The notes under the pieces are model-generated. The model did not search any database and was not told the origin of the DNA. It saw only the letters and a program-made list of their open reading frames with translations. 64,000 nt of DNA, taken from assembly GCF_003439125.1 (NCBI RefSeq), contig NZ_QSUU01000012.1, positions 21,247-85,246 on the forward strand. Direction: 5' to 3'. Shown piece after piece: positions 16,175 to 27,380 of this stretch; within the stretch, counting starts at the first letter, position 1; each line of letters begins with the position of its first letter. Source of the stretch: Collinsella sp. OM04-5. Lineage in GTDB: Bacteria; Actinomycetota; Coriobacteriia; Coriobacteriales; Coriobacteriaceae. A program made the position numbers and the translations under genes.

Positions 16175-17527
16175 ATGTCTGACGACTTTTACACCATGGT
16201 CGATTCCGGAGACCCGGCACCCGACAACGAGCACATCACCGGCGTGCGCGAAGAGCGTAAGGAAGGCGAGCAGACGACCACGCAGGCGCCAAAAGCCATG
16301 TACGCCGCGCGCATCGCCGTCTATGACGACATGCTGTCGACACCGCGTGTGATCGTCATTGATCCGCAAGATGTCCGCACGTATTTGGAAGAGACGACCA
16401 ACACCGTCTACCAGTGTATGAAAGAGCAAGGTGGCCACATCTCGCTCATGGTCATCCGCGAGATTGTCGAAAACTTTATCCACGCACACTTTGCCGAGCC
16501 CATCATCTCGATTCTGGACGGCGGAGACACCATCCGCTTTGCTGATCAAGGACCCGGCATCGACGACAAGGAGCGCGCTTTCGACTTTGGCGTTACCAGC
16601 GCAAACAGCAAGATGAAGCGCTATATCCGTGGAACCGGAGCAGGGTTTCCCATGGTGCAGGAGTATTTGGAAAACGCCGGCGGGGCCGTGTCCATCGAGG
16701 ACAACATGGGCAACGGCACCGTGGTTACGGTAAGCCTGGACCCTAAACGCGTGCAGGAAATCGAACGCGCCGGCGGGCGCGGTGCTGCCGTGCGGCCCGA
16801 GACGGAGCAGCCCGCATATCCCCTGCCGGGAGCTTTTGCGCAGCAGCCCATGGCAACGCAACAGATGCAGCCCCGCGTGGGACAGATGCAGCAGCCCGGA
16901 ATGCTTCCTACACAAGAGCCCCAGGCGGCGTCGATGTCGATGCCGCCAAACGTGCCAGAGGCCATGCCGCTGGCGGATCAGGATACAGCAGCAATGCAGC
17001 AGGCGACGGGGGCACCGGGTGGCCAGCAAATGGGCTATCAGCCGTACCAACAGGGATATCCATATCAGCAGATGCCGCCACTGGGGTATGGCCAGCAGTT
17101 CCCGCAGCAGTACCAGCAGGGATATCAGCAGCCGTACCAGCAGATGACGCAGCAGCAGTACAACCCCTGGGCCCAGCAGATGCCTCCGCAGCCTTACCAC
17201 CAGTGGCCTCAAAGTTTTCAACAGCAAATGCCGCCGATGCAGAGTTCTCAACAACCAGCAGCTCAAATGATGTATCCTAATGCAGCAAATCAGTATGCGC
17301 AGCCACAACCGGACGTGTTCGTAAGCGATCGCGGCAACGCCGCGCTGGGCTATCTGGCGCAAAATCAAGCGTGCGGTGCCACCGATCTGGCGAGGGCGTT
17401 TGGAAACTCGGCCCCCACTTGGTCACGCACGCTCAATGACTTGGCGCAGGCCGGCTTGGTCATCAAGCATGGCCAGAAATACCATCTGACCGAACTCGGC
17501 GCCGCTCGCGTGCGAGCTCAGAGCTAA
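16175..17527 (+). CDS. GHKL ATPase fused to Gln/Pro-rich linker and winged-helix-like C-terminus
   Basis: 450 residues. An HATPase domain covers about 50-200 with all motifs intact: N-box REIVENFIHAH (near 95-105), G1 DQGPGID (D124), G2 GTGAGFPMVQEYL (near 153), and a late GNGT. There is no phospho-accepting histidine domain, so it is not a standard sensor kinase; it is nearer to stand-alone ATPases such as anti-sigma kinases. Residues about 205-380 are rich in Gln, Pro, Met and Tyr with QQPYQQ-like repeats. The last 65 residues look like a winged helix (LARAFGNSAPTWSRTLNDL, then GLVIKHGQKYHLTELG). It lies 15 bases before dnaA, clearly in its operon. I do not know its function; a regulator of DnaA or of dnaA transcription is a reasonable guess. 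Confidence 0.8.
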   Translation: MSDDFYTMVDSGDPAPDNEHITGVREERKEGEQTTTQAPKAMYAARIAVYDDMLSTPRVIVIDPQDVRTYLEETTNTVYQCMKEQGGHISLMVIREIVENFIHAHFAEPIISILDGGDTIRFADQGPGIDDKERAFDFGVTSANSKMKRYIRGTGAGFPMVQEYLENAGGAVSIEDNMGNGTVVTVSLDPKRVQEIERAGGRGAAVRPETEQPAYPLPGAFAQQPMATQQMQPRVGQMQQPGMLPTQEPQAASMSMPPNVPEAMPLADQDTAAMQQATGAPGGQQMGYQPYQQGYPYQQMPPLGYGQQFPQQYQQGYQQPYQQMTQQQYNPWAQQMPPQPYHQWPQSFQQQMPPMQSSQQPAAQMMYPNAANQYAQPQPDVFVSDRGNAALGYLAQNQACGATDLARAFGNSAPTWSRTLNDLAQAGLVIKHGQKYHLTELGAARVRAQS

Positions 17528-17542
17528 AGAACGGGAGAGACA

Positions 17543-19267
17543 GTGGACGAGGAAGCAAGCATCATCCTGGGGGATGCCATCGCCTTTTGCCAGCGCGACG
17601 GCCGAGATGCACGCCTCATCAACATGCTGGGGCAATCGCGCGCCATAAGCCTGACCGAAGATACGCTCACGATCGAGGCCCCCTCGCGCTTTGCCATCGC
17701 GCAGCTCAAAAAGCATCAGCCGACCATTGAGGCCTATCTGGAAGAAATCGCCTTTGCACCGATCGCGCTCGACATCGTGGCACCGCAAGGCGCCGCGACG
17801 GAATCCGCTGCCGCGACGGCGCCTGCCACGGCTCCCGCAGCTTCCCCGGCGGTGCCGGCCTCCGCAGGCGACGTGCCGACAATCGAGCACCAGCACAGCG
17901 ATGTTTCCCGTGAAACCATGGCACCGTTGCCGACCGCGGCGGCGACGTCAACGAACGCACCCGTCACGCACATGCCCATCGCTCACGACGCAACGACGGG
18001 CGCGGATTCGGGCATTGCAATCAAGAACACGCTCTCGGCCGATGATTTTCGCCGCATGATGAACCAGATGAAGGGCGGAGCGCCAACTAAATCCACGCAA
18101 GCTGCGACCCCCGCTTCACCCATGCCAGCACCGACCGCGCCGGCCGAACAGAATACGGATGGAGCCCCGCTCGCCGCGAACTCAAAATTTACCTTTGAGA
18201 ACTTTGTCTACGGCCCCGAGAACAGCCATGCCTATCGCTCGGCACTCAAGTTTGCCGCCCTCGCGGACGAGCGGGGCACGTGCACATCACTGTTCATCTA
18301 CGGCAAATCGGGCCTGGGCAAGACGCACCTGCTGCTTGCCATCAAAAACGAGCTCGCCGAAAAGTTGCCCGAGATCAAGGTCAAGTATGCCAACTCCCAG
18401 GCATATCTGGACGACCTGATGACCGAGTTCGACCGCCAAAAGAAGAGCAACGCCCCCATCATGCAGGCGTACCACGGCGTGGACGTGCTCATCATCGACG
18501 ACATCCAAAACATCATCGGCAAGCGCGCGAGCGTGGACTACTTTTTCCAGCTCATGGACGAGTTCATCCGCAACAACAAGAAGGTCGTCATCGCGGCAGA
18601 CCGCGCCCCCAAGGACCTGAGCATGGACGAGCGTCTAACCAGCCGCTTCAACGCCGGCATGCTCTGCCTGGTCGCAGAGCCCAGCTACGAAATGAAATAC
18701 AAGATCTTGCAGCGCTATTACGAGAACACCATCGTCGCCGCTCCCGAGGCAGGCGACGACTCGCTGCTGGCGGCCTATGGGGGCGACGGCGGGCACCTAA
18801 CCGACGAGCACTTTAAACACATGGCCGAGGTCTCGGGCACCAACATCCGCGAACTCGAGAGCTTTTGCGAGCGCTGCGCCGGCGAGGCGGGCGACCGCGA
18901 GCGCGAGGGCGGGGAGCTCACCTTTGACGATATCGACGCCATCGCCAGCCAGTACTTTGACACATCGGCCAAAAAGATCAACGTCCAGACGGTTCAGTCC
19001 GTCATCGAAGAGCAGTACGGCGTGACGCACGAGGAGCTCATCGGCCCGCGTCGCAACGCCAATATCGCCAAAGCACGCCATATCGCTATCTACCTGGCCA
19101 TCGAGATGTGCGAGATGACGACCACGGCGGTGGGCGCCGAATTTGGCAACCGCAACCACTCGACCGTCAGCACGAGTTACAAAAAGGTCCAGAAGATGAT
19201 CCAGGAAGACCGCACCGTCACCGAAGACCTCAAGTCGCTGCGCGATAAAATTACACTGCGCTCGTAG
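17543..19267 (+). CDS. dnaA: chromosomal replication initiator DnaA
   Basis: 574 residues, longer than usual because domain II (about 85-205) is an extended Ala/Pro/Thr-rich linker. The AAA+ domain shows Walker A GKSGLGKT (254-261) and Walker B VLIIDDIQ (315-322). Domain IV has the DNA-binding signature around FGNRNHSTVSTSYKKV. It binds DnaA boxes at oriC, melts the DNA and recruits DnaB. The start is a GTG (17543) with GGGAGAG upstream, 15 bases after the GHKL gene. A parS-like sequence lies within the linker coding region. DnaA-box-like motifs occur on both sides of the gene. Confidence 0.96.
   Translation: MDEEASIILGDAIAFCQRDGRDARLINMLGQSRAISLTEDTLTIEAPSRFAIAQLKKHQPTIEAYLEEIAFAPIALDIVAPQGAATESAAATAPATAPAASPAVPASAGDVPTIEHQHSDVSRETMAPLPTAAATSTNAPVTHMPIAHDATTGADSGIAIKNTLSADDFRRMMNQMKGGAPTKSTQAATPASPMPAPTAPAEQNTDGAPLAANSKFTFENFVYGPENSHAYRSALKFAALADERGTCTSLFIYGKSGLGKTHLLLAIKNELAEKLPEIKVKYANSQAYLDDLMTEFDRQKKSNAPIMQAYHGVDVLIIDDIQNIIGKRASVDYFFQLMDEFIRNNKKVVIAADRAPKDLSMDERLTSRFNAGMLCLVAEPSYEMKYKILQRYYENTIVAAPEAGDDSLLAAYGGDGGHLTDEHFKHMAEVSGTNIRELESFCERCAGEAGDREREGGELTFDDIDAIASQYFDTSAKKINVQTVQSVIEEQYGVTHEELIGPRRNANIAKARHIAIYLAIEMCEMTTTAVGAEFGNRNHSTVSTSYKKVQKMIQEDRTVTEDLKSLRDKITLRS
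17902..17917. promoter_or_regulatory. parS-like site inside dnaA, 2 mismatches
   Basis: TGTTTCCCGTGAAACC differs from the parS palindrome at positions 7 and 16. It lies in the poorly conserved domain II coding part, where the protein would tolerate such a site. Confidence 0.45.
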
Positions 19268-19505
19268 GGAAATAGAGACACCTGTTGAAAACTTGTCGAA
19301 ACCACGGGCATAAGGTGTCTAAAACCCAACCCGCGGTGATGAAAAGTTTTGCGCAGGTTTTGAACGTGGAAAACCACCCCTGTTGCACACAGGTTGCTGT
19401 CGATTCTCTTTCTTGGTCTGACCTGCGTCTTTGGGAGTAATCAACAGTTTCGTCAGTGCTATTACTATTATTAAGATATTTATATCTATAGAAAGGTATT
19501 AAAAG
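19268..19505. other. probable oriC (dnaA-dnaN spacer)
   Basis: 238 bases between dnaA and dnaN. It contains DnaA-box-like TGTTGAAAA (19283-19291, the reverse of TTTTCAACA), CGTGGAAAA (19365-19373) and TAATCAACA (19438-19446). The last is followed by a triplet run (19459-19473) and then a very AT-rich stretch (19461-19502) that could melt first. Gene orientation switches from left to right around here, as expected at an origin. A GC-skew plot was not available to me. Confidence 0.75.
19459..19473. other. DnaA-trio-like element
   Basis: CTA-TTA-CTA-TTA-TTA on the plus strand gives 3'-GAT-AAT-GAT-AAT-AAT-5' on the other, matching the known DnaA-trio pattern 3'-(G/A)A(T/A)-5'. Orientation and place, just after a DnaA box and before the AT-rich part, also match. 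Confidence 0.6.
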
Positions 19506-20609
19506 ATGAAGTTCACCGTCAGCCAGAGCTCGCTTACACAAGCCATCGGCGTCGTTATGAAGGGTGTCGCTTCGGCATCCACCCTTCCCATCCTGTCGGG
19601 CGTGCTCGTTAAGGCCCAAGACGGCATCTTGGAATTCCAGACCTCTAACTACACTATCTCGATCCGTCATCGCATCGCGGCGCATGTCGAAGAAGAGGGC
19701 GAGATGGTTATCCCCTGTAAGGTGCTCTCCAATATCACCAAGACCCTCCCCGATGCCCCGGTCACCTTTGAGCTGTCCGAGCGCCAGGTGCTGATTGGTT
19801 GCGAGAAGAGCTCTTTTAGGCTGAACACGCTCGATGCCAATGACTTCCCCGAGTTTCCGGCCTATGCCATCGAGAGTGCCGTGGAGCTGCCGACCGATGT
19901 CTTGTCCGAAATGGTCGGCCGCGTGTGGCGCGTCACCTCGACCGACAAGGCTCGCCCCATCCTGGGCGGCGTGCACATGAAGGTCGAGAACAACACCGTA
20001 CGCCTGGTGGCGACCGATTCCTTCCGCTTGGCCGTGTGCGATACGCAGGTCGAGACCTCGACCCTCGAGGGCTCCTTTGAGCTCAACGTTCCGGCTGACG
20101 CCTTTAACGACGCGCTGAACATCATGGCCAGCCAAGCGACCATCATGATCGGCGCTACCGACACCCAGGTCGTCTTCGAGGCCGGCAACACCACCTACGT
20201 GTCGCGTCGCATCGAGGGCGTGTACCCCAACTACAAGCAGCTCATCCCCGATTCGTGCGTGACGAGCGTCAAGATCGACGTCGCCGCCTTTAACGCCGCC
20301 CTCAAGCGCGTGGCCGTCATCGCGAGCGCCAACCCCGCCGTCAAGTTCGAGATCGATGTCGAGAACGGGCAGATGGGCCTGTCCTCCATTTCCAATGACC
20401 AGGACCTTGCGCAGGAGACGATCGATGTCGAGGCCGAGGGCGAGTCGGGTACCATCGCCTTCAACTACCACTACATCTTCGGCTGCCTCAATGCCCTGTC
20501 CAAGGAGAAGGAGATCACGCTGGAGCTCAAGAGCTACTCGCAGGCGGGCATCTTTAAGTCCTACGACAAGATCAACTACCTGTACCTGGTCATGCCGGTC
20601 CGCATCTAG
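19506..20609 (+). CDS. dnaN: DNA polymerase III subunit beta (sliding clamp)
   Basis: 367 residues, normal for the family. Forms the ring-shaped dimer that tethers DNA polymerase III to its template. The N-terminus MKFTVSQSSLTQAIGVVMKG, the middle KARPILGGVHMK and the C-terminal YLVMPVRI are typical of the three-repeat clamp fold. The terminal MPVR forms part of the peptide-binding pocket. ATG with AAAGG about 9 bases upstream, directly after the AT-rich edge of oriC. recF starts 9 bases after its stop. Confidence 0.95.
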   Translation: MKFTVSQSSLTQAIGVVMKGVASASTLPILSGVLVKAQDGILEFQTSNYTISIRHRIAAHVEEEGEMVIPCKVLSNITKTLPDAPVTFELSERQVLIGCEKSSFRLNTLDANDFPEFPAYAIESAVELPTDVLSEMVGRVWRVTSTDKARPILGGVHMKVENNTVRLVATDSFRLAVCDTQVETSTLEGSFELNVPADAFNDALNIMASQATIMIGATDTQVVFEAGNTTYVSRRIEGVYPNYKQLIPDSCVTSVKIDVAAFNAALKRVAVIASANPAVKFEIDVENGQMGLSSISNDQDLAQETIDVEAEGESGTIAFNYHYIFGCLNALSKEKEITLELKSYSQAGIFKSYDKINYLYLVMPVRI

Positions 20610-20618
20610 CGCTGCGCC

Positions 20619-21725
20619 ATGACCATGTTCGCCCGCGATCTTTCCGTCGCGCACTACCGCAGCTTCGATAGCTATCACCTTGCCCTGGACGAGGGCGTGA
20701 CGATACTTGCGGGACCCAACGCGGCGGGAAAGACCAATCTCATAGAGGCGCTGCAGCTGCTGACGAGCGGCGCCTCGTTTAGGCATCCGACCGCAGCCGA
20801 GCTCGTCCATGACGGCGTGGGCTCGTGCAAGATCGAGCTGAGGCTCGAGGGCGACGGCCGCGTGCTTGATATGGGATTGAGCGCGGAGGACGGTAAGCGC
20901 TCGTTTAGCCGCAACGGCAAGAGATGCTCTGCCGCCGGTGTGCGCGGGGTTCTTCCGAGCGTGCTGTTTTGCCCCGACCATCTGGACATGGTTAAGCGTG
21001 GCGCCAGTGTGCGCCGCGCCGCCCTCGATGACTTTGGCATGCAACTGAGCGCACGCTATGCCGATCTTGCGAGCACCTATGGGCGCTGCGTGACCCAGCG
21101 TAACGCCTTGCTCAAGGAGACCTGGTGCTGCCGCGAGATGCTCGGCGCGTGGAACGATTCGATTGCCCGCGCGGGCTCGGCCCTGCTCGTGCACCGGTTG
21201 GCTCTGCTCGACCGGCTGGCGGGCCATGTGCACACTGCCTACGGGCAAGTAGCGTCAGGTGAGGCCGCCAACGTGACCTATGCGTCCACGCTGGGGGCTT
21301 TGCCCCAGGTCGAGGATCGCGAAGAGCTGAAGGGTTGGGCGTACGAGCGCATGCTGGCCGCCCTTGACGAGCATGCCGACGAGGAAATTCGCCGCGGCGT
21401 GACGTTGGTGGGACCGCATCGCGACGAGATTGAGTTTACCGTGGCGGGTCGCTCCGCCCGTTCATTTGCCAGCCAAGGACAGCAGCGCACGCTGGTGCTG
21501 TCCTGGAAGGTGGCCGAGGTTGCCGTGGCTCGCGATGTCCTGGGCACCGCCCCACTGCTGCTTTTGGACGACGTGATGAGCGAGCTCGACGGCGAGCGTC
21601 GCGGCGCTTTCCTGCGGCTGATTGGCGATGATATCCAGACGGTCATAACTACGACCAACCTGGGGTACTTTACCGATGACCTGCTTGATCGAGCCAAGGT
21701 GGTGAGCATGGGTGAGACGTGCTAA
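20619..21725 (+). CDS. recF: DNA replication/repair protein RecF
   Basis: 368 residues. SMC-like ATPase that helps load RecA at gaps with RecO and RecR. Walker A is LAGPNAAGKTNLIEAL near residues 27-42, the signature region is ASQGQQRTLVLSWKVAE, and Walker B is LLLLDDVMSELD. There is no clear ribosome-binding site; translation may be coupled to dnaN 9 bases before. An alternative ATG lies two codons in. The end overlaps the next gene by 14 bases. Confidence 0.94.
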   Translation: MTMFARDLSVAHYRSFDSYHLALDEGVTILAGPNAAGKTNLIEALQLLTSGASFRHPTAAELVHDGVGSCKIELRLEGDGRVLDMGLSAEDGKRSFSRNGKRCSAAGVRGVLPSVLFCPDHLDMVKRGASVRRAALDDFGMQLSARYADLASTYGRCVTQRNALLKETWCCREMLGAWNDSIARAGSALLVHRLALLDRLAGHVHTAYGQVASGEAANVTYASTLGALPQVEDREELKGWAYERMLAALDEHADEEIRRGVTLVGPHRDEIEFTVAGRSARSFASQGQQRTLVLSWKVAEVAVARDVLGTAPLLLLDDVMSELDGERRGAFLRLIGDDIQTVITTTNLGYFTDDLLDRAKVVSMGETC

Positions 21726-22275
21726 TTACGAGCGCGAGAGCGAGACAGTCGCCTTCAGCGGGTTTTTGAACGCAGAGCGCCAGCGCATCCTGGCGGCTGC
21801 AACGCCTAAGCGCCGTGCGCAGATGGAGGCCGCCGAGGAGTCGCGCACGGTCTATCGCGCCTGGAACGCGGTGTGCTCGGGCACGCGCGAGGGGCGGCAT
21901 GTGACGGGACTGCGCTACCTGCCCGAGTCCAATGAGCTGCTGGTGTATCTCGACTCGCCCTCGTGGACGCAGGAAATGACGCTGTTGCGCGAGATCATCC
22001 GCGCGCGCATGGAGCGCGCCGGTGCGCATGTGGACGGCCTGGTGTTCAAAACCACCGCGCCCGGTCACACGCCGCCCGCCGCCAAGGAGCGCCTGCGCCC
22101 GGCGACGACCGAGCGCCCGCCGGCCCCGCACGCCGACCTAAGTGAGGCCGAGTGCACCGAGATCGAGCGCCAGGTGGCGCCCATCGAAGACCAAAAACTG
22201 CGCGAGGCCCTCGAGAATGCCATGAGAGCCAGTGCCGAGTGGGCCAAGGGCGTGCAAAGCAAAAAAGAGCCTTAA
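21712..22275 (+). CDS. DUF721 (DciA-like) protein
   Basis: 187 residues. The part around 35-115, with TVYRAWNAVCSGTREGRHVTG and LLVYLDSPSWTQEMTLL, fits the DUF721 family. In bacteria without DnaC-type loaders this family includes DciA, which helps load DnaB; the gene between recF and gyrB is the usual actinobacterial place for it. The rest is charged and low in complexity. It starts at a GTG overlapping recF by 14 bases with GGTGGTGAG upstream. The family is likely; the helicase-loading role is inferred from position and family. Confidence 0.75.
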   Translation: MRRANYERESETVAFSGFLNAERQRILAAATPKRRAQMEAAEESRTVYRAWNAVCSGTREGRHVTGLRYLPESNELLVYLDSPSWTQEMTLLREIIRARMERAGAHVDGLVFKTTAPGHTPPAAKERLRPATTERPPAPHADLSEAECTEIERQVAPIEDQKLREALENAMRASAEWAKGVQSKKEP

Positions 22276-22302
22276 ATCGCATCTGGTGGCCTTGTAGAGC
22301 CA

Positions 22303-22332
22303 AATACCCTCGGTCCCGAGGGTATTTTTTTA
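22303..22332 (+). terminator. terminator after the dnaA-recF-DUF721 genes
   Basis: An 11-bp stem (AATACCCTCGG with CCGAGGGTATT) with a very short loop, running into eight T residues. Confidence 0.9.
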
Positions 22333-22338
22333 CGATAA

Positions 22339-24411
<2,073 letters not shown>

Positions 24412-24417
24412 CCTGTT

Positions 24418-24518
24418 CGGCTTTCCCAGCCACCGCACCTTCGCCCTCAATCGTCGGTCGCGTACCCAAGTACGCTTCCCTCCTCTTTCGAGCGAATCTG
24501 CGGCACCTGGAAAAGCCG
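24418..24518. repeat. intergenic palindrome family A, copy 1
   Basis: Nearly the whole gyrB-gyrA gap is one imperfect inverted repeat. Its centre is GCGTAC-CCAA-GTACGC (24460-24475). The 43-base core 24447-24489 matches 41544-41586 at 39 positions, while the outer arms differ between copies but are still self-complementary. Probably an RNA or DNA hairpin element, unknown function. Confidence 0.75.
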
Positions 24519-24567
24519 TCTCCGTGGCAGGATGATTAATGGACCACGCAAACCATGAGGAGGTAAC

Positions 24568-27306
24568 GTGGCAGACGATATCAACAATAACGAGGGTATG
24601 GACGAGGCCGGCGACGCCGGCATGCCCGATGATCTGAAGCGCCTGCTTGCCCGTGCTGAGCAGGGCGAGGACGGCGATCCGGACGCCTATAACCCCGATG
24701 CCGATGATGAGGAAGAGGACGACGACGCCGAGCTCGAGGAGAGCTTTGGCGAAGTCGACCGTGGCGCCTCGGCCGGCGAGGATATCAACGGCGGTCAGCT
24801 CCAGATTTCGGAGTTCGGCCGCGAGATGAAGCAGTCGTTCATCGAGTACTCGATGTCGGTCATCACGGCGCGCGCCCTGCCGGACGTGCGCGATGGCTTA
24901 AAGCCGGTGCACCGTCGCATCCTGTACGCCATGAACGAGAGCGGCATCTACCCCAACCGTCCGCACAAGAAGTCCGCTTGGACGGTCGGCGAAGTTATCG
25001 GTAAGTACCATCCGCACAGTGACTTCGCGGTCTACGAGGCCATGGTCCGCCTGGCGCAGTGGTTCTCCATGCGCACGCCGCTCATCGACGGTCACGGCAA
25101 CTTTGGCAACATCGATGGCGACGGCGCCGCCGCCATGCGTTACACCGAGAGCCGCCTGGCAAAGCCCGCCATGGAGCTGCTGCGCGACCTGCAGAAGGAT
25201 ACCGTCGACTGGCAGCCCAACTACGATGAGTCGCTCGCCGAGCCCCAGGCGCTGCCCGCGCGCTTCCCCAACCTGCTGGTCAACGGCAGCCAGGGCATCG
25301 CCGTCGGCATGGCCACCAACATCGCCCCGCATAACCTCACCGAGGCGATCGAGGCCACCTGCTACCTGATCGACAACCCCGAGGCCACCGTCGACGAGCT
25401 CATGCAGATCATGCCCGGTCCGGACTTCCCCACCGGCGCCATCATCATGGGCAGCGCCGGCATTAAGCAGAGCTACGAGACCGGCCGCGGCTCCATTACC
25501 GTGCGTGCCAAGGCGCACGTGGAGTCCACCAAGACCGGTCGCAGCCGCTTGGTCTTTACCGAGATTCCCTACATGGTCAACAAGGGCACCCTGCAGGAGA
25601 AGATCGCCCAGCTCGTCAACGATAAGCGCATCGAGGGCATCTCGGATATGCGCGATGAGTCCAACCAGAAGGGTATCCGTCTGGTCATCGAGCTCAAGAA
25701 GGGCGTCATTCCGCAAGTCGTGCTCAACAACCTGTACAAGTACACCTCGCTGCAGACGACCTTTGGCGCCAACAACCTGGCGCTTGTCAACGGCGTTCCC
25801 AAATGCCTGAGCCTGCGCGAGATGCTGCAGCACTACATCGACCACCAGGTCGACGTCGTCACCCGCCGCACCCGCTTCGACCTTAAGAAGGCCCAGGCCC
25901 GCGCGCATATCCTTGAGGGCTACCTGATGGCCCTTGACCATATCGACGAGGTCATCAGCATCATCCGCTCCTCGCAGACTGATTCCGAGGCCAGCAGCCG
26001 CCTGATCGAGCGCTTTGGCTTTACGCCCGAGCAGACCACGGCCATCCTCGAGATGAAGCTGCGCCGCCTGACCGGCCTGGAGCGCGACAAGATTCAGGAA
26101 GAGCTGGACGGCTTGCGCCGCGCCATCGCCTACTACGAGGACCTGCTGGCGCACGAGGAGAAGATCCTGGGCGTCATTAAGGAAGAGATGCGCGAGATCT
26201 CCAAGAAGTTCGGCGATAAGCGCCGCACCGAGATCAGCCATGTCGAGAAGGACCTGGACGTCGAGGACCTCATTGCCGATGAGGACATGGTCGTGACCAT
26301 CACCCACACCGGCTATGTCAAGCGCATCCCGGTGGCCGCCTACCGCGCCCAGAAGCGCGGCGGCAAGGGCGTGTCGGGCGTCAACCTCAAAGAGGACGAC
26401 GTCATCGACGAGATGTTCATCGCGTCCACGCACGAGTACGTGCTGTTCTTCTCGAGCAAGGGTAAGGTCTATCGCCTGAAGGTGCACGAGCTGCCGGTGG
26501 GTACGCGCCAGGCGCGCGGTACCGCAATCGTCAACCTGCTGCCCTTCGAGGAGGGCGAGAAGATCGCGAGCGTCATCAGCTGCCGCGAGTTCCCTGCCGA
26601 CGAGTACCTGATGTTTGCCACCAAGAGCGGCATGGTCAAGAAGACCGTAATGAGCGCATATGACCGCAGCCGCCGCGACGGCCTGATCGCTATCAACCTG
26701 CGTGACGACGACGCCCTGCTGAACGTGCGCCGCGTGCGCGAGGGCGACAAGATTATCCTGGCCACCACCGCGGGCAAGGCGATCATGTTCTCCGAGGAGC
26801 AGGTGCGCGCCACCGGCCGCGATACTAGCGGCGTTCGCGGTATCGGTATGAAGGACGGCGTGAGCGTTCTGGGCATGGAAGTCACTAACGGCAACGGCGA
26901 TCTATTCGTCATCACCGAGCGCGGCTACGGCAAGCGCACGCCGGTCGCGGACTACCCGGAGCAGAATCGCGGCGGCCAGGGCGTCTACACCATCCAAATG
27001 ACCGAGCGTAAGGGCAACCTCGCGGCCATGAAGACGGTGGGCCCGCAGCACGAGTTGTTCATCGTGACGGAGGGCGCGACGGTCATTCGCGTCAAGACCG
27101 ATGAGATTAGCCAGACTGGCCGCGCTACCCAGGGCGTCAAGATGATGACCGTCGACGACAACGACCGCATCTGCGCCGTAGCCCGCATGACAGCCGCCAA
27201 GGAGAAGCCCGAAGGCGAAGGCGCCGAGGCCGCAATCGACGTCGAAGAGGCCCCAGTCGACCTAGGCGACGGCAACGACATGCCAGAGGATCTCCTAGAC
27301 GAGTAA
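24568..27306 (+). CDS. gyrA: DNA gyrase subunit A
   Basis: 912 residues. Breakage-reunion subunit of gyrase; the active-site tyrosine is Y192 in AMRYTESRL. The quinolone-determining region reads [16 protein letters not shown], with Ser next to Asp-Phe as in susceptible enzymes. The GyrA-box QKRGGKGV is present and the C-terminal beta-pinwheel is complete. Compared with E. coli GyrA there is an acidic N-terminal extension of roughly 75 residues before the conserved [17 protein letters not shown], and an acidic tail. GTG start at 24568 with GAGGAGGT upstream. Confidence 0.96.
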   Translation: MADDINNNEGMDEAGDAGMPDDLKRLLARAEQGEDGDPDAYNPDADDEEEDDDAELEESFGEVDRGASAGEDINGGQLQISEFGREMKQSFIEYSMSVITARALPDVRDGLKPVHRRILYAMNESGIYPNRPHKKSAWTVGEVIGKYHPHSDFAVYEAMVRLAQWFSMRTPLIDGHGNFGNIDGDGAAAMRYTESRLAKPAMELLRDLQKDTVDWQPNYDESLAEPQALPARFPNLLVNGSQGIAVGMATNIAPHNLTEAIEATCYLIDNPEATVDELMQIMPGPDFPTGAIIMGSAGIKQSYETGRGSITVRAKAHVESTKTGRSRLVFTEIPYMVNKGTLQEKIAQLVNDKRIEGISDMRDESNQKGIRLVIELKKGVIPQVVLNNLYKYTSLQTTFGANNLALVNGVPKCLSLREMLQHYIDHQVDVVTRRTRFDLKKAQARAHILEGYLMALDHIDEVISIIRSSQTDSEASSRLIERFGFTPEQTTAILEMKLRRLTGLERDKIQEELDGLRRAIAYYEDLLAHEEKILGVIKEEMREISKKFGDKRRTEISHVEKDLDVEDLIADEDMVVTITHTGYVKRIPVAAYRAQKRGGKGVSGVNLKEDDVIDEMFIASTHEYVLFFSSKGKVYRLKVHELPVGTRQARGTAIVNLLPFEEGEKIASVISCREFPADEYLMFATKSGMVKKTVMSAYDRSRRDGLIAINLRDDDALLNVRRVREGDKIILATTAGKAIMFSEEQVRATGRDTSGVRGIGMKDGVSVLGMEVTNGNGDLFVITERGYGKRTPVADYPEQNRGGQGVYTIQMTERKGNLAAMKTVGPQHELFIVTEGATVIRVKTDEISQTGRATQGVKMMTVDDNDRICAVARMTAAKEKPEGEGAEAAIDVEEAPVDLGDGNDMPEDLLDE

Positions 27307-27346
27307 GAGGCCCTAGCTGGTAGAAAATATCAGACCCCATATATCG

Positions 27347-27380
27347 GCGGTCGGCGCACCTGCGCGCCGACCGCTTTTTT
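27347..27380 (+). terminator. gyrA terminator
   Basis: An 11-bp GC-rich stem (27347-27357 with 27364-27374) followed by TTTTTT. Confidence 0.92.

Noticed and set aside
19251..21248. 665-codon frame opposite dnaN and recF
   Set aside because: Covers two well-identified genes and oriC; His/Arg/Gly-rich shadow.
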